Shown here: in pieces, positions 27,172 through 38,891 of the stretch
Layout: every line of letters begins with the position of its first letter
Position numbering within the stretch: position 1 is the first letter of the stretch
Assembly (NCBI RefSeq): GCF_004306155.1
Contig: NZ_BIMR01000018.1
Location: forward strand, 1 to 64,000
Direction: 5' to 3'
Source of the DNA: Cellulomonas biazotea
GTDB taxonomy: Bacteria > Actinomycetota > Actinomycetes > Actinomycetales > Cellulomonadaceae
Length of the DNA: 64,000 nt
Position numbers and translations under genes: made by a program
The notes under the pieces: model-generated
Told to the model about the DNA's origin: nothing
Seen by the model: only the letters and a program-made list of their open reading frames with translations
The model's database searches: none

Positions 27172-27257
27172 AGCCTGTGGACGACACTCACTCATGCACG
27201 GACCGTCGTGCACCGCCTGGGGATGACCCGGTCCGAGCTGCCCCGCGCCCACAGGCT
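27172..27257. repeat. Long-range inverted repeat ending in the rhomboid stop codon
   Basis: AGCCTGTGG at 27172-27180 pairs with CCACAGGCT at 27249-27257, which overlaps the rhomboid stop codon. The enclosed DNA also carries GTGCACCGCCTGGGGA, a near copy of a piece of the neighbouring 72-bp palindrome. It may form the base of a larger structured transcript end. Confidence 0.35.
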
Positions 27258-28047
27258 AGAGAAGTCCCACCGCGGCGTACGAGGCGAGGGTGGCGACGGC
27301 GAGCGCCGCGCCGACGACCACGGGCGCCAGCCACCCGACGAGCTGCCGGCGGGCCGCCGGGGCGTACGCGTAGGCGGCACCGAGCGCGAGCCCAGTCACG
27401 AGACCGCCCAGGTGCGCGGGCCAGGAGATCCCCGCGACGACGAACCCGATGACGACGTTGAGGGCGATCACCGCGAGGATCCCGCGGACGTCACCGCCCA
27501 GCCGCCGCATGACGACGAGCACGGCGCCGAACAGGCCGAAGATCGCGCCGGACGCGCCGACGACGCCGACGTTCCAGGCGCCCAGCGGCTGCGCGAGCAG
27601 GACGACGGCGACGGAGCCGCCGACGGCGCTCAGCAGGTACAGGGCGACGAACCGCGCCCGACCGAGCGCCTGCTCCAGGTACGGCCCGATCATCCACAGG
27701 GCCAGCATGTTGACGATGATGTGGAGGAAGCTGCCGGTCGAGTGCAGGAACGCCGCCGTCAGGAACCGCCACGGCTCGACGAAGCCCGCGAGCGGGCTGA
27801 AGATCCACTGCCGCGTCCAGCCGGGCACGACGAGCTGCGCCACGTAGCTCGCGACGCACAGGCCGATGATCGTGATCGTGACGACCGGGGGACCGCCGCG
27901 CAGGCGACCGCCGAGTGCCGTCCTGGCCTCGCGGGTGCCGCGCGACGCCTCGGCGACGCAGTCGACGCACTGCACGCCGACCGCGGCCTGCCGCTGGCAG
28001 TCCGGGCACGTCGGACGGCCGCACCGCTGGCAGCGCACGTACGACAC
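27256..28047 (-). CDS. Rhomboid-family serine protease with N-terminal zinc-binding motif
   Basis: From the GTG at 28047 the protein has 263 residues: CQRCGRPTCPDCQ and CVDC Cys pairs at the N-terminus, then six or more membrane helices. The rhomboid catalytic pair is Ser166 (GASGAIFG) and His212 (PAHLGG), and 'FLTAAFLHSTGSFLHIIVNMLALW' is the usual L1/TM2 region. It cuts proteins within the membrane. The frame continues upstream with sensible residues (PPVCPRHPDR completes the zinc motif) back to ATC at 28111-28113 in a MSE-like context, but no ATG, GTG or TTG exists there. The true start is therefore probably upstream and non-standard. The cyclophilin gene lies just upstream. Confidence 0.88.
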   Translation of the reverse strand: MSYVRCQRCGRPTCPDCQRQAAVGVQCVDCVAEASRGTREARTALGGRLRGGPPVVTITIIGLCVASYVAQLVVPGWTRQWIFSPLAGFVEPWRFLTAAFLHSTGSFLHIIVNMLALWMIGPYLEQALGRARFVALYLLSAVGGSVAVVLLAQPLGAWNVGVVGASGAIFGLFGAVLVVMRRLGGDVRGILAVIALNVVIGFVVAGISWPAHLGGLVTGLALGAAYAYAPAARRQLVGWLAPVVVGAALAVATLASYAAVGLL

Positions 28048-28120
28048 CCGGTCGGGGTGCCGCGGGCAGACAGGCGGTGCGGCCGGCGCGCCCGGCGTGG
28101 GGTTCTCGCTGATGAGTCGC

Positions 28121-28660
28121 TCAGTCCTCGACGGTCACCGACTGCAGGACGATGTCCTGCACCGGACGGTCGCCGGGGCGCGTCGGGGTGGTGGCGATCG
28201 CGTCGACCACGGCACGGCTCGCGTCGTCGGCGACCTTCCCGAAGATCGTGTGCTTGCCGTTGAGCCACGTCGTCGGTGCGACCGAGATGAAGAACTGCGA
28301 GCCGTTGGTGCCGCCGACCTTGCCGGTCGTCGGGTCGAGCCGCTTGCCGGCGTTCGCCATGGCGAGCAGGTAGGGCTCGGTGAAGGCGAGCTCGGGGTGG
28401 ATCTCGTCGTCGAACGTGTAGCCCGGGCCGCCGCGGCCGGTGCCGAGCGGGTCGCCGCCCTGGACCATGAAGTCGGCGATGACCCGGTGGAACACGATGT
28501 CCGAGTACAGCGGGTCGGTGCGCTCCTGGCCGGTGGCCGGGTCGGTCCACGCCTTGGTGCCCGTGGCGAGCCCGACGAAGTTCTCGACGGTGCGCGGCGC
28601 GTGGTTCGGGAACAGCTCGATCCGGATGTCACCGGCTGACGTGTGGAGAGTCGCGAACAT
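28121..28660 (-). CDS. ppiA: Cyclophilin-type peptidyl-prolyl cis-trans isomerase
   Basis: ATG at 28660; 179 residues, the usual size of cytoplasmic bacterial cyclophilins. Active-site residues are seen in FHRVIADFMVQGGDP (Arg, Phe, Gln), 'NGSQFFISVAPTTWLNGKHTIFGKV' (Phe, Trp, His). It speeds proline isomerisation during folding. No signal peptide. It is followed closely by the rhomboid gene, an arrangement common in actinobacteria. Confidence 0.94.
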   Translation of the reverse strand: MFATLHTSAGDIRIELFPNHAPRTVENFVGLATGTKAWTDPATGQERTDPLYSDIVFHRVIADFMVQGGDPLGTGRGGPGYTFDDEIHPELAFTEPYLLAMANAGKRLDPTTGKVGGTNGSQFFISVAPTTWLNGKHTIFGKVADDASRAVVDAIATTPTRPGDRPVQDIVLQSVTVED

Positions 28661-28826
28661 GGCGACAGTGTCGCACGGGGCTCCGACGCAGGTCCTGGAC
28701 ACGTGCACGACGCGAGGGCGTCCACACTGCGTCCCAGCAGGTCCGGTGGCAGAGTGGGACCCCAGTGCCGCCGACCAGCGCGGATGGGTCAGCCCCACCC
28801 GCCGCACACCAAGCCGGGAGTGGACG

Positions 28827-29816
28827 ATGGGCTTCAGCAAGAGCCGCACGACGATCGACGTCGACAAGGAGCACCTGAAGGAGCAGGCCGCCGAGCTCGG
28901 TGCGACGCTCGCCGACAAGGCGAGCACCGCCAAGATCGCGGCCGCGGCGGGTGCGAAGGACGCCGCAGCGAAGGCGTCGGACGCGGCGTCGTCCGCGAAG
29001 GACTGGACGACCCCGCGGGTCGAGGCGTTCATCGACTGGCTGCTGCCCCGCGTGGAGCACGCGTACAAGGAGAGCGTCATCGCGGCGGCCCCGAAGGTCG
29101 AGCAGGCCGCAGCGAAGGCCTCGCCGGCGATCGACACGGCCCACGACAAGCTCGTGGACGACCTGCTGCCGCGCCTGGTGGCGGCGATGAACGAGGCAGC
29201 CGTCAAGGCCGGCGCTGCCGTCGAGAAGGCCGCCGACGTGACGAGCGACTCGAGCAAGAAGGCCGCGAAGCGTGCCGCGAAGGCGGCCGCCGCCGCTGCG
29301 GCTGCGGCGGCAGCGGCCGAGCGCGAGAAGAAGCACACGGGCGCCAAGGTGTTCTGGGTGCTCGCGGGCGTGGCCGCGGTCGGCGCCGCGGCGGTCGCGT
29401 GGAGCCGGTCGCGGTCGCAGGTCGACCCGTGGGCCGAGCCGTGGGAGCCGACGGACTCGCTGGGTTCGTCGACCCACGCCGACTCGTTCCGGACGCGTGC
29501 CACCGACGCGAAGCACGACCTGACGGACGCGGTGGGCGACGCGGCGGACGCCGTCGGCGAGGCGGCGGGTGCCGCGGTCGCCAAGGGACGGGACGCGACG
29601 CGCAAGGCGGCCGAGAAGGTCGCGGAGGCGCGCGAGGACCTCACCGAGAAGGTCGCCGACGCGAAGGACACCGCGACGGAGGCCGCCAAGCGGGTGCGCC
29701 GCACGTCGCAGAAGTCGCTCGACGACACGAAGGACGCGGTCGACGAGGCGAAGGCCGCGACGACCGACGCCGTCACGGACGCGACGGACGACACGAAGGG
29801 CTCGCCCTCGGTCTGA
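28827..29816 (+). CDS. Ala-rich coiled-coil membrane protein
   Basis: ATG at 28827 with GGGAG about 9 bases upstream; 329 residues. Rich in Ala, Lys, Asp and Glu, with long amphipathic helices before and after one membrane span (about 174-192, FWVLAGVAAVGAAAVAW). A run of about twelve alanines lies just before the span. The C-terminal part repeats 'DAxxDAVxEAxxAA'-type units, like LEA or apolipoprotein-like helices. No enzymatic motif is seen. It may protect or organise membranes, but that is only inferred from composition. Confidence 0.8.
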   Translation: MGFSKSRTTIDVDKEHLKEQAAELGATLADKASTAKIAAAAGAKDAAAKASDAASSAKDWTTPRVEAFIDWLLPRVEHAYKESVIAAAPKVEQAAAKASPAIDTAHDKLVDDLLPRLVAAMNEAAVKAGAAVEKAADVTSDSSKKAAKRAAKAAAAAAAAAAAAEREKKHTGAKVFWVLAGVAAVGAAAVAWSRSRSQVDPWAEPWEPTDSLGSSTHADSFRTRATDAKHDLTDAVGDAADAVGEAAGAAVAKGRDATRKAAEKVAEAREDLTEKVADAKDTATEAAKRVRRTSQKSLDDTKDAVDEAKAATTDAVTDATDDTKGSPSV

Positions 29817-29853
29817 CGTCCGCCCTTCCCGGCACACCGCCGGGACCTCGTCC

Positions 29854-29891
29854 CCACGCCCTCCGCAGGCCTCGATGCCCGGGGGGCGTGG
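29854..29891 (+). terminator. Hairpin downstream of the Ala-rich protein gene
   Basis: CCACGCCC at 29854-29861 pairs with GGGCGTGG at 29884-29891, and flanking GTCCCC/GGGGAC can extend the structure. It is about 40 bases past the stop and before the cellulase promoter region. Confidence 0.4.
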
Positions 29892-29970
29892 TGCTGCCCG
29901 GGGACGTCCGGGCCGGCGGGGGAGGGCACGTCCGGGCTGGTCGGGGCTGGTGAATCGTTTAGGGCGTTGA

Positions 29971-33249
<3,279 letters not shown>

Positions 33250-33283
33250 GCCGCTGACCTCAGGGCGACCGCCCACGGTGCTG

Positions 33284-33320
33284 ACGGGCCCCGGTGCACA
33301 CCTCGTGCGCCGGGGCCCGT
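33284..33320. terminator. Bidirectional hairpin, cellulase / ABC permease
   Basis: Perfect 11-bp stem (ACGGGCCCCGG and its complement) with a 15-base loop, placed between the convergent cellulase and ABC-2 permease genes. Confidence 0.7.
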
Positions 33321-33343
33321 CGGCCGTCCGGACCCGTCGCGGG

Positions 33344-34177
33344 TCAGCGCAGGAAGAGCGCCCGCAGCCGGGTCGTCGTGAACGTGACGCCGAGCGCGAT
33401 CATGCCGACGTAGTAGGCGACGTGCCCCCACATCGCGGCCGACAGGACGCCCGTCGTCAGGCCGCGGACCAGCTCGACGCCGTGCCACAGCGGCATCGCC
33501 TTGATGAACCACTGGACCGCCTCGGGGTACACCGACAGCGGGTAGAACGTGGCGGAGAACAGGAACATCGGGAGCAGGACGAAGTTGATCCAGTCCATCT
33601 GCTGGAACGTCTTCATGAAGCTCGTGACGGCCATCCCGACGGCGGCGAAGCCGAACGCGATGAGCAGCACCGCTGGGATCGACAGGAACGCCGTCCACGC
33701 CAGGTTCAGGCCCATGACCTGCATGACCGTGAGGAAGCCGAGCGCGTAGACGCCACCCCGGAGCAGCGCGTACGAGATCTCGCCGAGCGCGACGTCGAGC
33801 GGGCCGATCGACGTCGACAGCATCGCGTCGTACAGCTTGCCGAAGTGCATCTTGAAGAACACGTTCCACGTCGAGTCGTACACGGCGCCGTTCATCGCGG
33901 ACACCGCGAGGAGCGCGGGGGCGACGAACGCGGCGTACGACACCGTGACGCCCGGCTCGACCTCGACGTCGCCGATGAACGTGCCGAGCCCGTACCCCAT
34001 CGCGAGCAGGTAGAACACCGGCTCGAAGAACCCGGACAGCACGATGACCCAGTTGCCGGAGCGGGTCGCGCGCAGCCCGCGCTCGACGACGGCCCCGGCG
34101 TTGCCGGACGACAGCGCCTTGACGCCACCCGTGGTTAGCCAGCGCGGGGTGAGCCCGCGGTCGGTCGCCGTCGTCAT
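33344..34177 (-). CDS. ABC-2 type transporter permease
   Basis: ATG at 34177, overlapping the upstream permease gene by 4 bases; 277 residues with six membrane helices. The 'FYLLAMGYGLG', 'FVAPALLAVSAMNGAVYDSTWNVFFKM' and 'PMFLFSATFYPLSVYPEAVQWFIKAMPLWHGVELVRGL' motifs are those of the NodJ/DrrB family. It is the third gene of an ATPase-permease-permease exporter set, so the channel is probably a heterodimer. Substrate unknown; drug or polysaccharide export is typical of the family. Confidence 0.9.
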   Translation of the reverse strand: MTTATDRGLTPRWLTTGGVKALSSGNAGAVVERGLRATRSGNWVIVLSGFFEPVFYLLAMGYGLGTFIGDVEVEPGVTVSYAAFVAPALLAVSAMNGAVYDSTWNVFFKMHFGKLYDAMLSTSIGPLDVALGEISYALLRGGVYALGFLTVMQVMGLNLAWTAFLSIPAVLLIAFGFAAVGMAVTSFMKTFQQMDWINFVLLPMFLFSATFYPLSVYPEAVQWFIKAMPLWHGVELVRGLTTGVLSAAMWGHVAYYVGMIALGVTFTTTRLRALFLR

Positions 34178-35025
34178 CCGCGCAGCCTCCGGGTGAACAC
34201 GCGGCCCGCGAGGACGCCGCCGACGCCGGCCATGAGCAGCAGCACCGCGAGGTGCAGGCCGACGGGCCACGCCCCCGGTGCGGAGCCGTAGCTGAGCGCG
34301 CGGCCGATCTCGCTCGCGTGCCACACGGGCGACACCCAGCCGATCCACTGCAGCGCGACAGGGACGGTGTCGAGCGGGTAGAACGTGCCCGAGAACAGGA
34401 ACATCGGGGTGAACACGAACCGCTGCACGAGCGCGAACTGGCCGCGGTCGTCCTTGATCGACGCCGAGTACGCCATGACGGGCAGCCCGAACGCGAGCCC
34501 GGCGAGGACGCCGACCAGCGGGATCAGCAGACCCGTCACGGGGTCGCCGACCGCACCGAACGCGACCATGAGCGCGTAGTACGCGACGGCCGTGAACAGC
34601 ATCCGCCCGACGCAGGCCACGACGACGCCCGTCGCGAGCTGCGGCGGCGACACCGGCGACGCGTTCGGCGCGTAGTACAGCCGCCGCCACTTGAAGCCCG
34701 ACATCACCGCGTACGTGAACTCGTCCATCGCGACGCCCACCGCGGCCGTCATGAGCAGCGCCGGCGCCACGAACGTCACGTAGTCGACGGGCCCGTCCGG
34801 CCCCTCGGCCACGGACACGTCGAGGAACGCCGCGAGCCCCAGCCCGATGCCGAGCAGGTACAGCAGCGGCTGGCCCACGCCGCTCGCGACGATCGTCCAG
34901 CCGTACGCCTTCATGCTGCGCAGCTGCGCCTCGGCGACGTACCACCAGCCGAACCGGCGGGGGAGGACCGCGGCGTCGAGCGCGCGCTGCGCGGCCGCGG
35001 TCGGGGTGCTGGTCGTCGTCGTCAC
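34174..35025 (-). CDS. ABC-2 type transporter permease
   Basis: GTG at 35025, overlapping the ATPase gene by 4 bases; 283 residues with six membrane helices. Same family signatures as its neighbour ('LLYLLGIGLGLAAF', 'FVAPALLMTAAVGVAMDEFTYAVMSGFKW', 'PMFLFSGTFYPLDTVPVALQWIGWVSPVWHASEIGRAL'). The two permeases are clearly paralogues and probably form one channel. Confidence 0.9.
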   Translation of the reverse strand: MTTTTSTPTAAAQRALDAAVLPRRFGWWYVAEAQLRSMKAYGWTIVASGVGQPLLYLLGIGLGLAAFLDVSVAEGPDGPVDYVTFVAPALLMTAAVGVAMDEFTYAVMSGFKWRRLYYAPNASPVSPPQLATGVVVACVGRMLFTAVAYYALMVAFGAVGDPVTGLLIPLVGVLAGLAFGLPVMAYSASIKDDRGQFALVQRFVFTPMFLFSGTFYPLDTVPVALQWIGWVSPVWHASEIGRALSYGSAPGAWPVGLHLAVLLLMAGVGGVLAGRVFTRRLRG

Positions 35026-35945
35026 TCGATGAGGCTCCGCCCCGTGAGCCGGAGGAACACGTCCTCCAGGCTGGACCGGCGGACCAGGCTCGTCGTGGGC
35101 TCCAGGCCGAGGGCCAGGACCTTCTCGACGACCGACTCGCCGTCGTCGGCGTAGAGCAGCACCCGGTCAGGGAGCACCTCGATGCGCTCCGTGACGCCCG
35201 CCATCCGCTCCGCCGCGTCCGCGTTGCGCGTCGACCCGAACCGCAGCTCGACGACCTCGCGCGTCGAGTACCGGCGGATCAGCTCCGCCGGGCTGCCCTC
35301 GGCCATGATCCGGCCGTGGTCGACGACGACGAGCCGGTCGCACAGCTGCTCGGCCTCGTCCATGTAGTGCGTCGTGACGACGAGCGTCGTGCCGGCCTCC
35401 TTGAGCCGGAACAGCCGGTCCCACAGGACGTGCCGGGCCTGCGGGTCGAGGCCCGTCGTCGGCTCGTCGAGCATGAGGATGCGCGGGTCGTTGATGAGCG
35501 CGCGCGCGATCGTGAGCCGGCGCTTCATGCCGCCCGACAGGTCGTCGGTCTTGACCTTCGTCTTCTCCGTGAGCTGCGCGAACTCGAGCAGCTCGTCGGC
35601 GCGCTCGGCGCACACCCGGCGGGGGAGGCCGAAGTAGCGGCCGTAGACGAGCAGGTTGTCGCGGACCGTGAGCTCGGTGTCGAGGTTGTCCTCCTGCGGC
35701 ACGACGCCGAGCTGGGACCGGATCTCCGGGCCGTGCGTCTCGGGGTCGAGGTCGAGGACGCGCAGGTCGCCGCCGGAGCGGGTCGAGACCGCGCCGACCA
35801 TCCGCATCGTCGTCGACTTGCCCGCGCCGTTCGGGCCGAGGAGGCCGAACGACTCGCCGGCGGCGACCTCGAAGTCGATGCCGTCGACGGCGGTGAGGTC
35901 GCCGAAGCGCTTGGTGAGCCCGTGGGCGGTGATGACTGGTGTCAC
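35022..35945 (-). CDS. ABC-2 exporter ATPase (DrrA/NodI type)
   Basis: GTG at 35945; 307 residues. Walker A GPNGAGKST (37-45), Q-loop 'VVPQEDNLD', signature LSGGM (136-140), Walker B LMLDEPTTGLD and switch His in 'TTHYMDEAEQL' are intact. The C-terminal extension of about 80 residues (Asp/Glu-rich, 'LEDVFLRLTGR') is the DrrA-type regulatory tail. It drives the two permeases encoded downstream and heads a minus-strand operon. Confidence 0.94.
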   Translation of the reverse strand: MTPVITAHGLTKRFGDLTAVDGIDFEVAAGESFGLLGPNGAGKSTTMRMVGAVSTRSGGDLRVLDLDPETHGPEIRSQLGVVPQEDNLDTELTVRDNLLVYGRYFGLPRRVCAERADELLEFAQLTEKTKVKTDDLSGGMKRRLTIARALINDPRILMLDEPTTGLDPQARHVLWDRLFRLKEAGTTLVVTTHYMDEAEQLCDRLVVVDHGRIMAEGSPAELIRRYSTREVVELRFGSTRNADAAERMAGVTERIEVLPDRVLLYADDGESVVEKVLALGLEPTTSLVRRSSLEDVFLRLTGRSLIE

Positions 35946-36136
35946 AGCGGACCAACCTAGACCGCCGCGCCCACAGCGTCGATGGCGATACTGACCGACC
36001 TGTCACCGGCGTGCTCCTCGCGCGTGCGAGCGCCGTTCGGCGGCCCGACGACGGCCGGTCGCCGCGCCCGGGCAGAGGCCGCCGCACGGGCCCGTGGTCC
36101 TGCCGGAGCCGCCCGGCCGGGCGGTACCGTCCGGCC

Positions 36137-36700
36137 ATGCTGCTCCCCGACCTGCAGTCCCGCGTCCGCATCGCGCTGACGAACACGATCGTCGACCAGT
36201 GGACGCTGTTCGCGCCGTCGTCGGGGACCAGCCGGCCGTCCGCCCGCTCCATCTCGTTCCACCTGGGGTGGGCGCTGCGCGGCACGATCGAGCGGACCTG
36301 GGACGTGGACGCCGAGTACGACCGGTCCGGCATGGTCCTCGAGTCCTCCGTGCGGCTCGACGACGGCACGTCGCGCCCGCCGCACCTGATCGTCCACCAC
36401 CGCGGGCGGCTCGGGCCCGAGCACAACCTGCTGCTCGTCGAGCTCAGCACCGACGCGACCGGCACGCCCGGCTCGCTCGACGTCACCACCGCGACCGGCG
36501 TGCAGCGCCGCTTCGGCTACCGGTACGGCGTCATGCTCGACCTGCGGCTCGCCGAGGTGGGGACCACGGCGCGGGTCGTCCCGCACTGGCAGTGGACCAC
36601 CCTCGACGAGGGCCCCGTGACCGACGGGCTGCGGCCGGTCTACACCGACGACGTCCTCGCGGAGATCACCGCCCGTGCACGCGGCGGCGACGCGTGGTGA
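36137..36700 (+). CDS. Hypothetical protein
   Basis: ATG at 36137 chosen where coding-like composition begins (MLLPDLQSRVRIALTNTIVDQW); 187 residues. It looks beta-rich with an amphipathic first helix and 'HLIVHHRGRLGPEHNLLLVELS' in the middle. No signal peptide or membrane span. There is no clear Shine-Dalgarno, so it may be leaderless. Family not recognised. Confidence 0.65.
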   Translation: MLLPDLQSRVRIALTNTIVDQWTLFAPSSGTSRPSARSISFHLGWALRGTIERTWDVDAEYDRSGMVLESSVRLDDGTSRPPHLIVHHRGRLGPEHNLLLVELSTDATGTPGSLDVTTATGVQRRFGYRYGVMLDLRLAEVGTTARVVPHWQWTTLDEGPVTDGLRPVYTDDVLAEITARARGGDAW

Positions 36701-36782
36701 CGACCCTCGACGCCCGCCCGGCGATGGTGGCCACGGCGAATACCGTTTGCCCGGCCCCGACCGTCCCGGCACCCTGACGGCC

Positions 36783-37529
36783 ATGCCGACGCCCGAGCAG
36801 CCCGCGACGCCCCCTGCCACCGCCCCCGCCACCGACGCGGCGACCGCGCCGTCCCTCGTCGACCTGTGGCCGCTCGCCGGCGTCCGCGTCACCAGCGGCG
36901 ACCTCGAGCTCCGGTACCTCGACGACACCCTCCTCTTCGACCTCGCCCGCCTCGCGGGCCAGGGCGTGCACGGCACCGACTTCATGCCGTTCACCGTCCC
37001 GTGGACACGCGGGACGCCGACCGAGGTCGGCCGCAGCGTCCTCGCGTACCAGTGGGGCAACCGTGCCGGTCAGAAGCCCGAGGACTGGCGCATCGAGCTC
37101 GGCGTCGTCCGGGACGGCGAGGTCCTGGGCATCCAGGGTGCGTACGCCAAGCAGTTCCCGGTCCTGCGGACCGTCGAGACCGGCTCGTGGCTCGGCCTCG
37201 CGCACCAGGGCGCGGGCGTCGGCACCCGGATGCGCCTCATGATGCTGCACCTGCTGTTCGACGGGCTGGGCACCGAGATCGCGACGACGGGGGCGTTCTC
37301 CGACAACGAGCGGTCGCTCGGCGTGACGCGTCGGCTCGGCTACGCCGCGAACGGCGAGGAGCGGACGCTGCGGGACGGCACGTGGGGCGTGACGCGCCGG
37401 TTCACGATGACCCGGGAGCAGTGGGACGCACGACCCGAGGGCCTGCGGCCGCCCGTGACCCTCGTCGGCGTCGACGCGCTCCGTGAGCAGCTCCTGCCGC
37501 CCGACCCCGGCCTGAGCACGACGTCCTGA
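36783..37529 (+). CDS. GNAT-family N-acetyltransferase
   Basis: ATG at 36783; 248 residues. After an Ala/Pro-rich N-terminus the GNAT fold appears, with 'DWRIELGVVRDGEVLGIQG' strands and the acetyl-CoA-binding motif A, HQGAGVGTRMRLMMLHLLF. 'ATTGAFSDNERSLGVTRRLGY' is the usual motif B with Asn and the 'RLGY' turn, close to RimJ/RimL-type enzymes. It probably moves an acetyl group to an amine on a small molecule or protein N-terminus. Separated by 82 bp from the gene before it. Confidence 0.85.
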   Translation: MPTPEQPATPPATAPATDAATAPSLVDLWPLAGVRVTSGDLELRYLDDTLLFDLARLAGQGVHGTDFMPFTVPWTRGTPTEVGRSVLAYQWGNRAGQKPEDWRIELGVVRDGEVLGIQGAYAKQFPVLRTVETGSWLGLAHQGAGVGTRMRLMMLHLLFDGLGTEIATTGAFSDNERSLGVTRRLGYAANGEERTLRDGTWGVTRRFTMTREQWDARPEGLRPPVTLVGVDALREQLLPPDPGLSTTS

Positions 37530-37730
37530 CGCCCTGACGACGTCCTGACGCCGGTCGGTTCTCCGCCCGCTCCCGCGCCCGGCCCGCTCCCCAGTGCCCG
37601 GTGCCCCGTGCCCGAAGGGGCAGGATCGGCTGCCCTCTCGGCCGGGGCCGCGCGCGTTGCGCGAGCAGCCCGGCGTCGGGACGCTGGGGACATCCGTGCA
37701 CGCGCACACGTCCGACGACGGGGGCCGCCC

Positions 37731-38891
37731 ATGGGGCAGAGCCGGACCCACCGCCCGCAGGGCGGGACGCTCGACGGCGACCGGGCCGACACCGGCCACG
37801 CCGGGGCGACGCGCGGCCGCACCGACCACGTCGTCGCAGGACCGGTCGAGGCCGCTCGACGGGCGGTGAGCCGGCACTCCGTCACGGCCCTGCAGCGCCT
37901 GGCCGGCAACCGCGCGGTGTCCGACCTGCTGGGCCAGGACCTGACACCCGCGACACCGGTCACGCCCGGTCGGTCCCCGGCGTTCGGGGCGACGACCGCT
38001 GCCGCGCCGTCGTCGACGCCGTTCGGGCGCTCGCCGCAGCCCGCGCGGCGGTCGGGGGCCGAGGTGCAGCGGTTCAGCACCACGGACAGCACCGTCGCGA
38101 ACGTCGCCTCCGTGTTCGGTGCCGCCGCGGGCACGGGTGCCGCGTCGATGATGGGCGCCGTCACCTTCGACTCGAGCGCGTTCAGCGCCGCCATCGCCAA
38201 GCCGCTGGCCATCACCCGGACGGGGACGGACCTGACGGTCGGGTCGCAGACCTACTCGGCGAGCGGGACCGTCAAGGCATCCGGGCCCAAGGCCCGCGTC
38301 GGCGGCTACGAGATCGGCTTCCTGCAGACCGTCTACGCGTCGTCGCGGAACTTCTACTACGAGCCCACCGGGCACGCCCCGGGGTTCCTCGCGCAGCTCG
38401 CTCCCTCGATCTTCGGGACGCGCAAGGTCGTGTCGGACACGTGCACCACGCTGCCCGTGCGCGACGGGGACGCCGGCAAGCGGCCCTGGTACGGCATGGA
38501 GACCGTGGACCAGTTCGCCGCGGCCGACCCGAGCACGAAGACGAGCGCGATGGACGACACCCCGGACTCGACCCAGCCGTGGTCGCTCGGCACGGGCGCG
38601 AACCAGCAGAACCTCGTGCGGACCGACGGCAAGGACCAGTTCCGCAGCTGGCTCGCGGTCAAGGACACGTCGTCCACCTCGGCGATCCTGCTCAACTACG
38701 CCGACTGGGAGGTCGACTACGGCACGGCCGTGACGTTCAACGCCGCGTCGCCCGGCGCGAGCGTCGTCACGCCGACCGCGACGTCGGGCGGCAAGGTCAC
38801 CGCGACGGGCGACGGCAGCGGGGGCAAGACGCCGCTGCACGGCGACCCGGTCGCCAACGACGTCGCGACGATCCAGGACGGGAACTGGTGA
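37731..38891 (+). CDS. LQRxAGNRAV-motif protein, paralogue 1
   Basis: ATG at 37731 chosen where composition becomes protein-like; the Shine-Dalgarno (GGGGG) is weak. 386 residues. LQRLAGNRAV at residues 54-63 is a short helix motif common in actinobacterial proteins linked to extracellular contractile injection systems or DUF4157 cargo. The C-terminal part (about 115-386) is shared almost throughout with the next gene: STTDST.AN.ASVFGA, SSRNFYYEP.GH.PGFLA, 'LPVRDG', 'VDYGT' and 'VTPTAT'. It has no signal peptide or membrane span. The function is unknown. It is coupled to the next gene by a 4-base overlap. Confidence 0.75.
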   Translation: MGQSRTHRPQGGTLDGDRADTGHAGATRGRTDHVVAGPVEAARRAVSRHSVTALQRLAGNRAVSDLLGQDLTPATPVTPGRSPAFGATTAAAPSSTPFGRSPQPARRSGAEVQRFSTTDSTVANVASVFGAAAGTGAASMMGAVTFDSSAFSAAIAKPLAITRTGTDLTVGSQTYSASGTVKASGPKARVGGYEIGFLQTVYASSRNFYYEPTGHAPGFLAQLAPSIFGTRKVVSDTCTTLPVRDGDAGKRPWYGMETVDQFAAADPSTKTSAMDDTPDSTQPWSLGTGANQQNLVRTDGKDQFRSWLAVKDTSSTSAILLNYADWEVDYGTAVTFNAASPGASVVTPTATSGGKVTATGDGSGGKTPLHGDPVANDVATIQDGNW

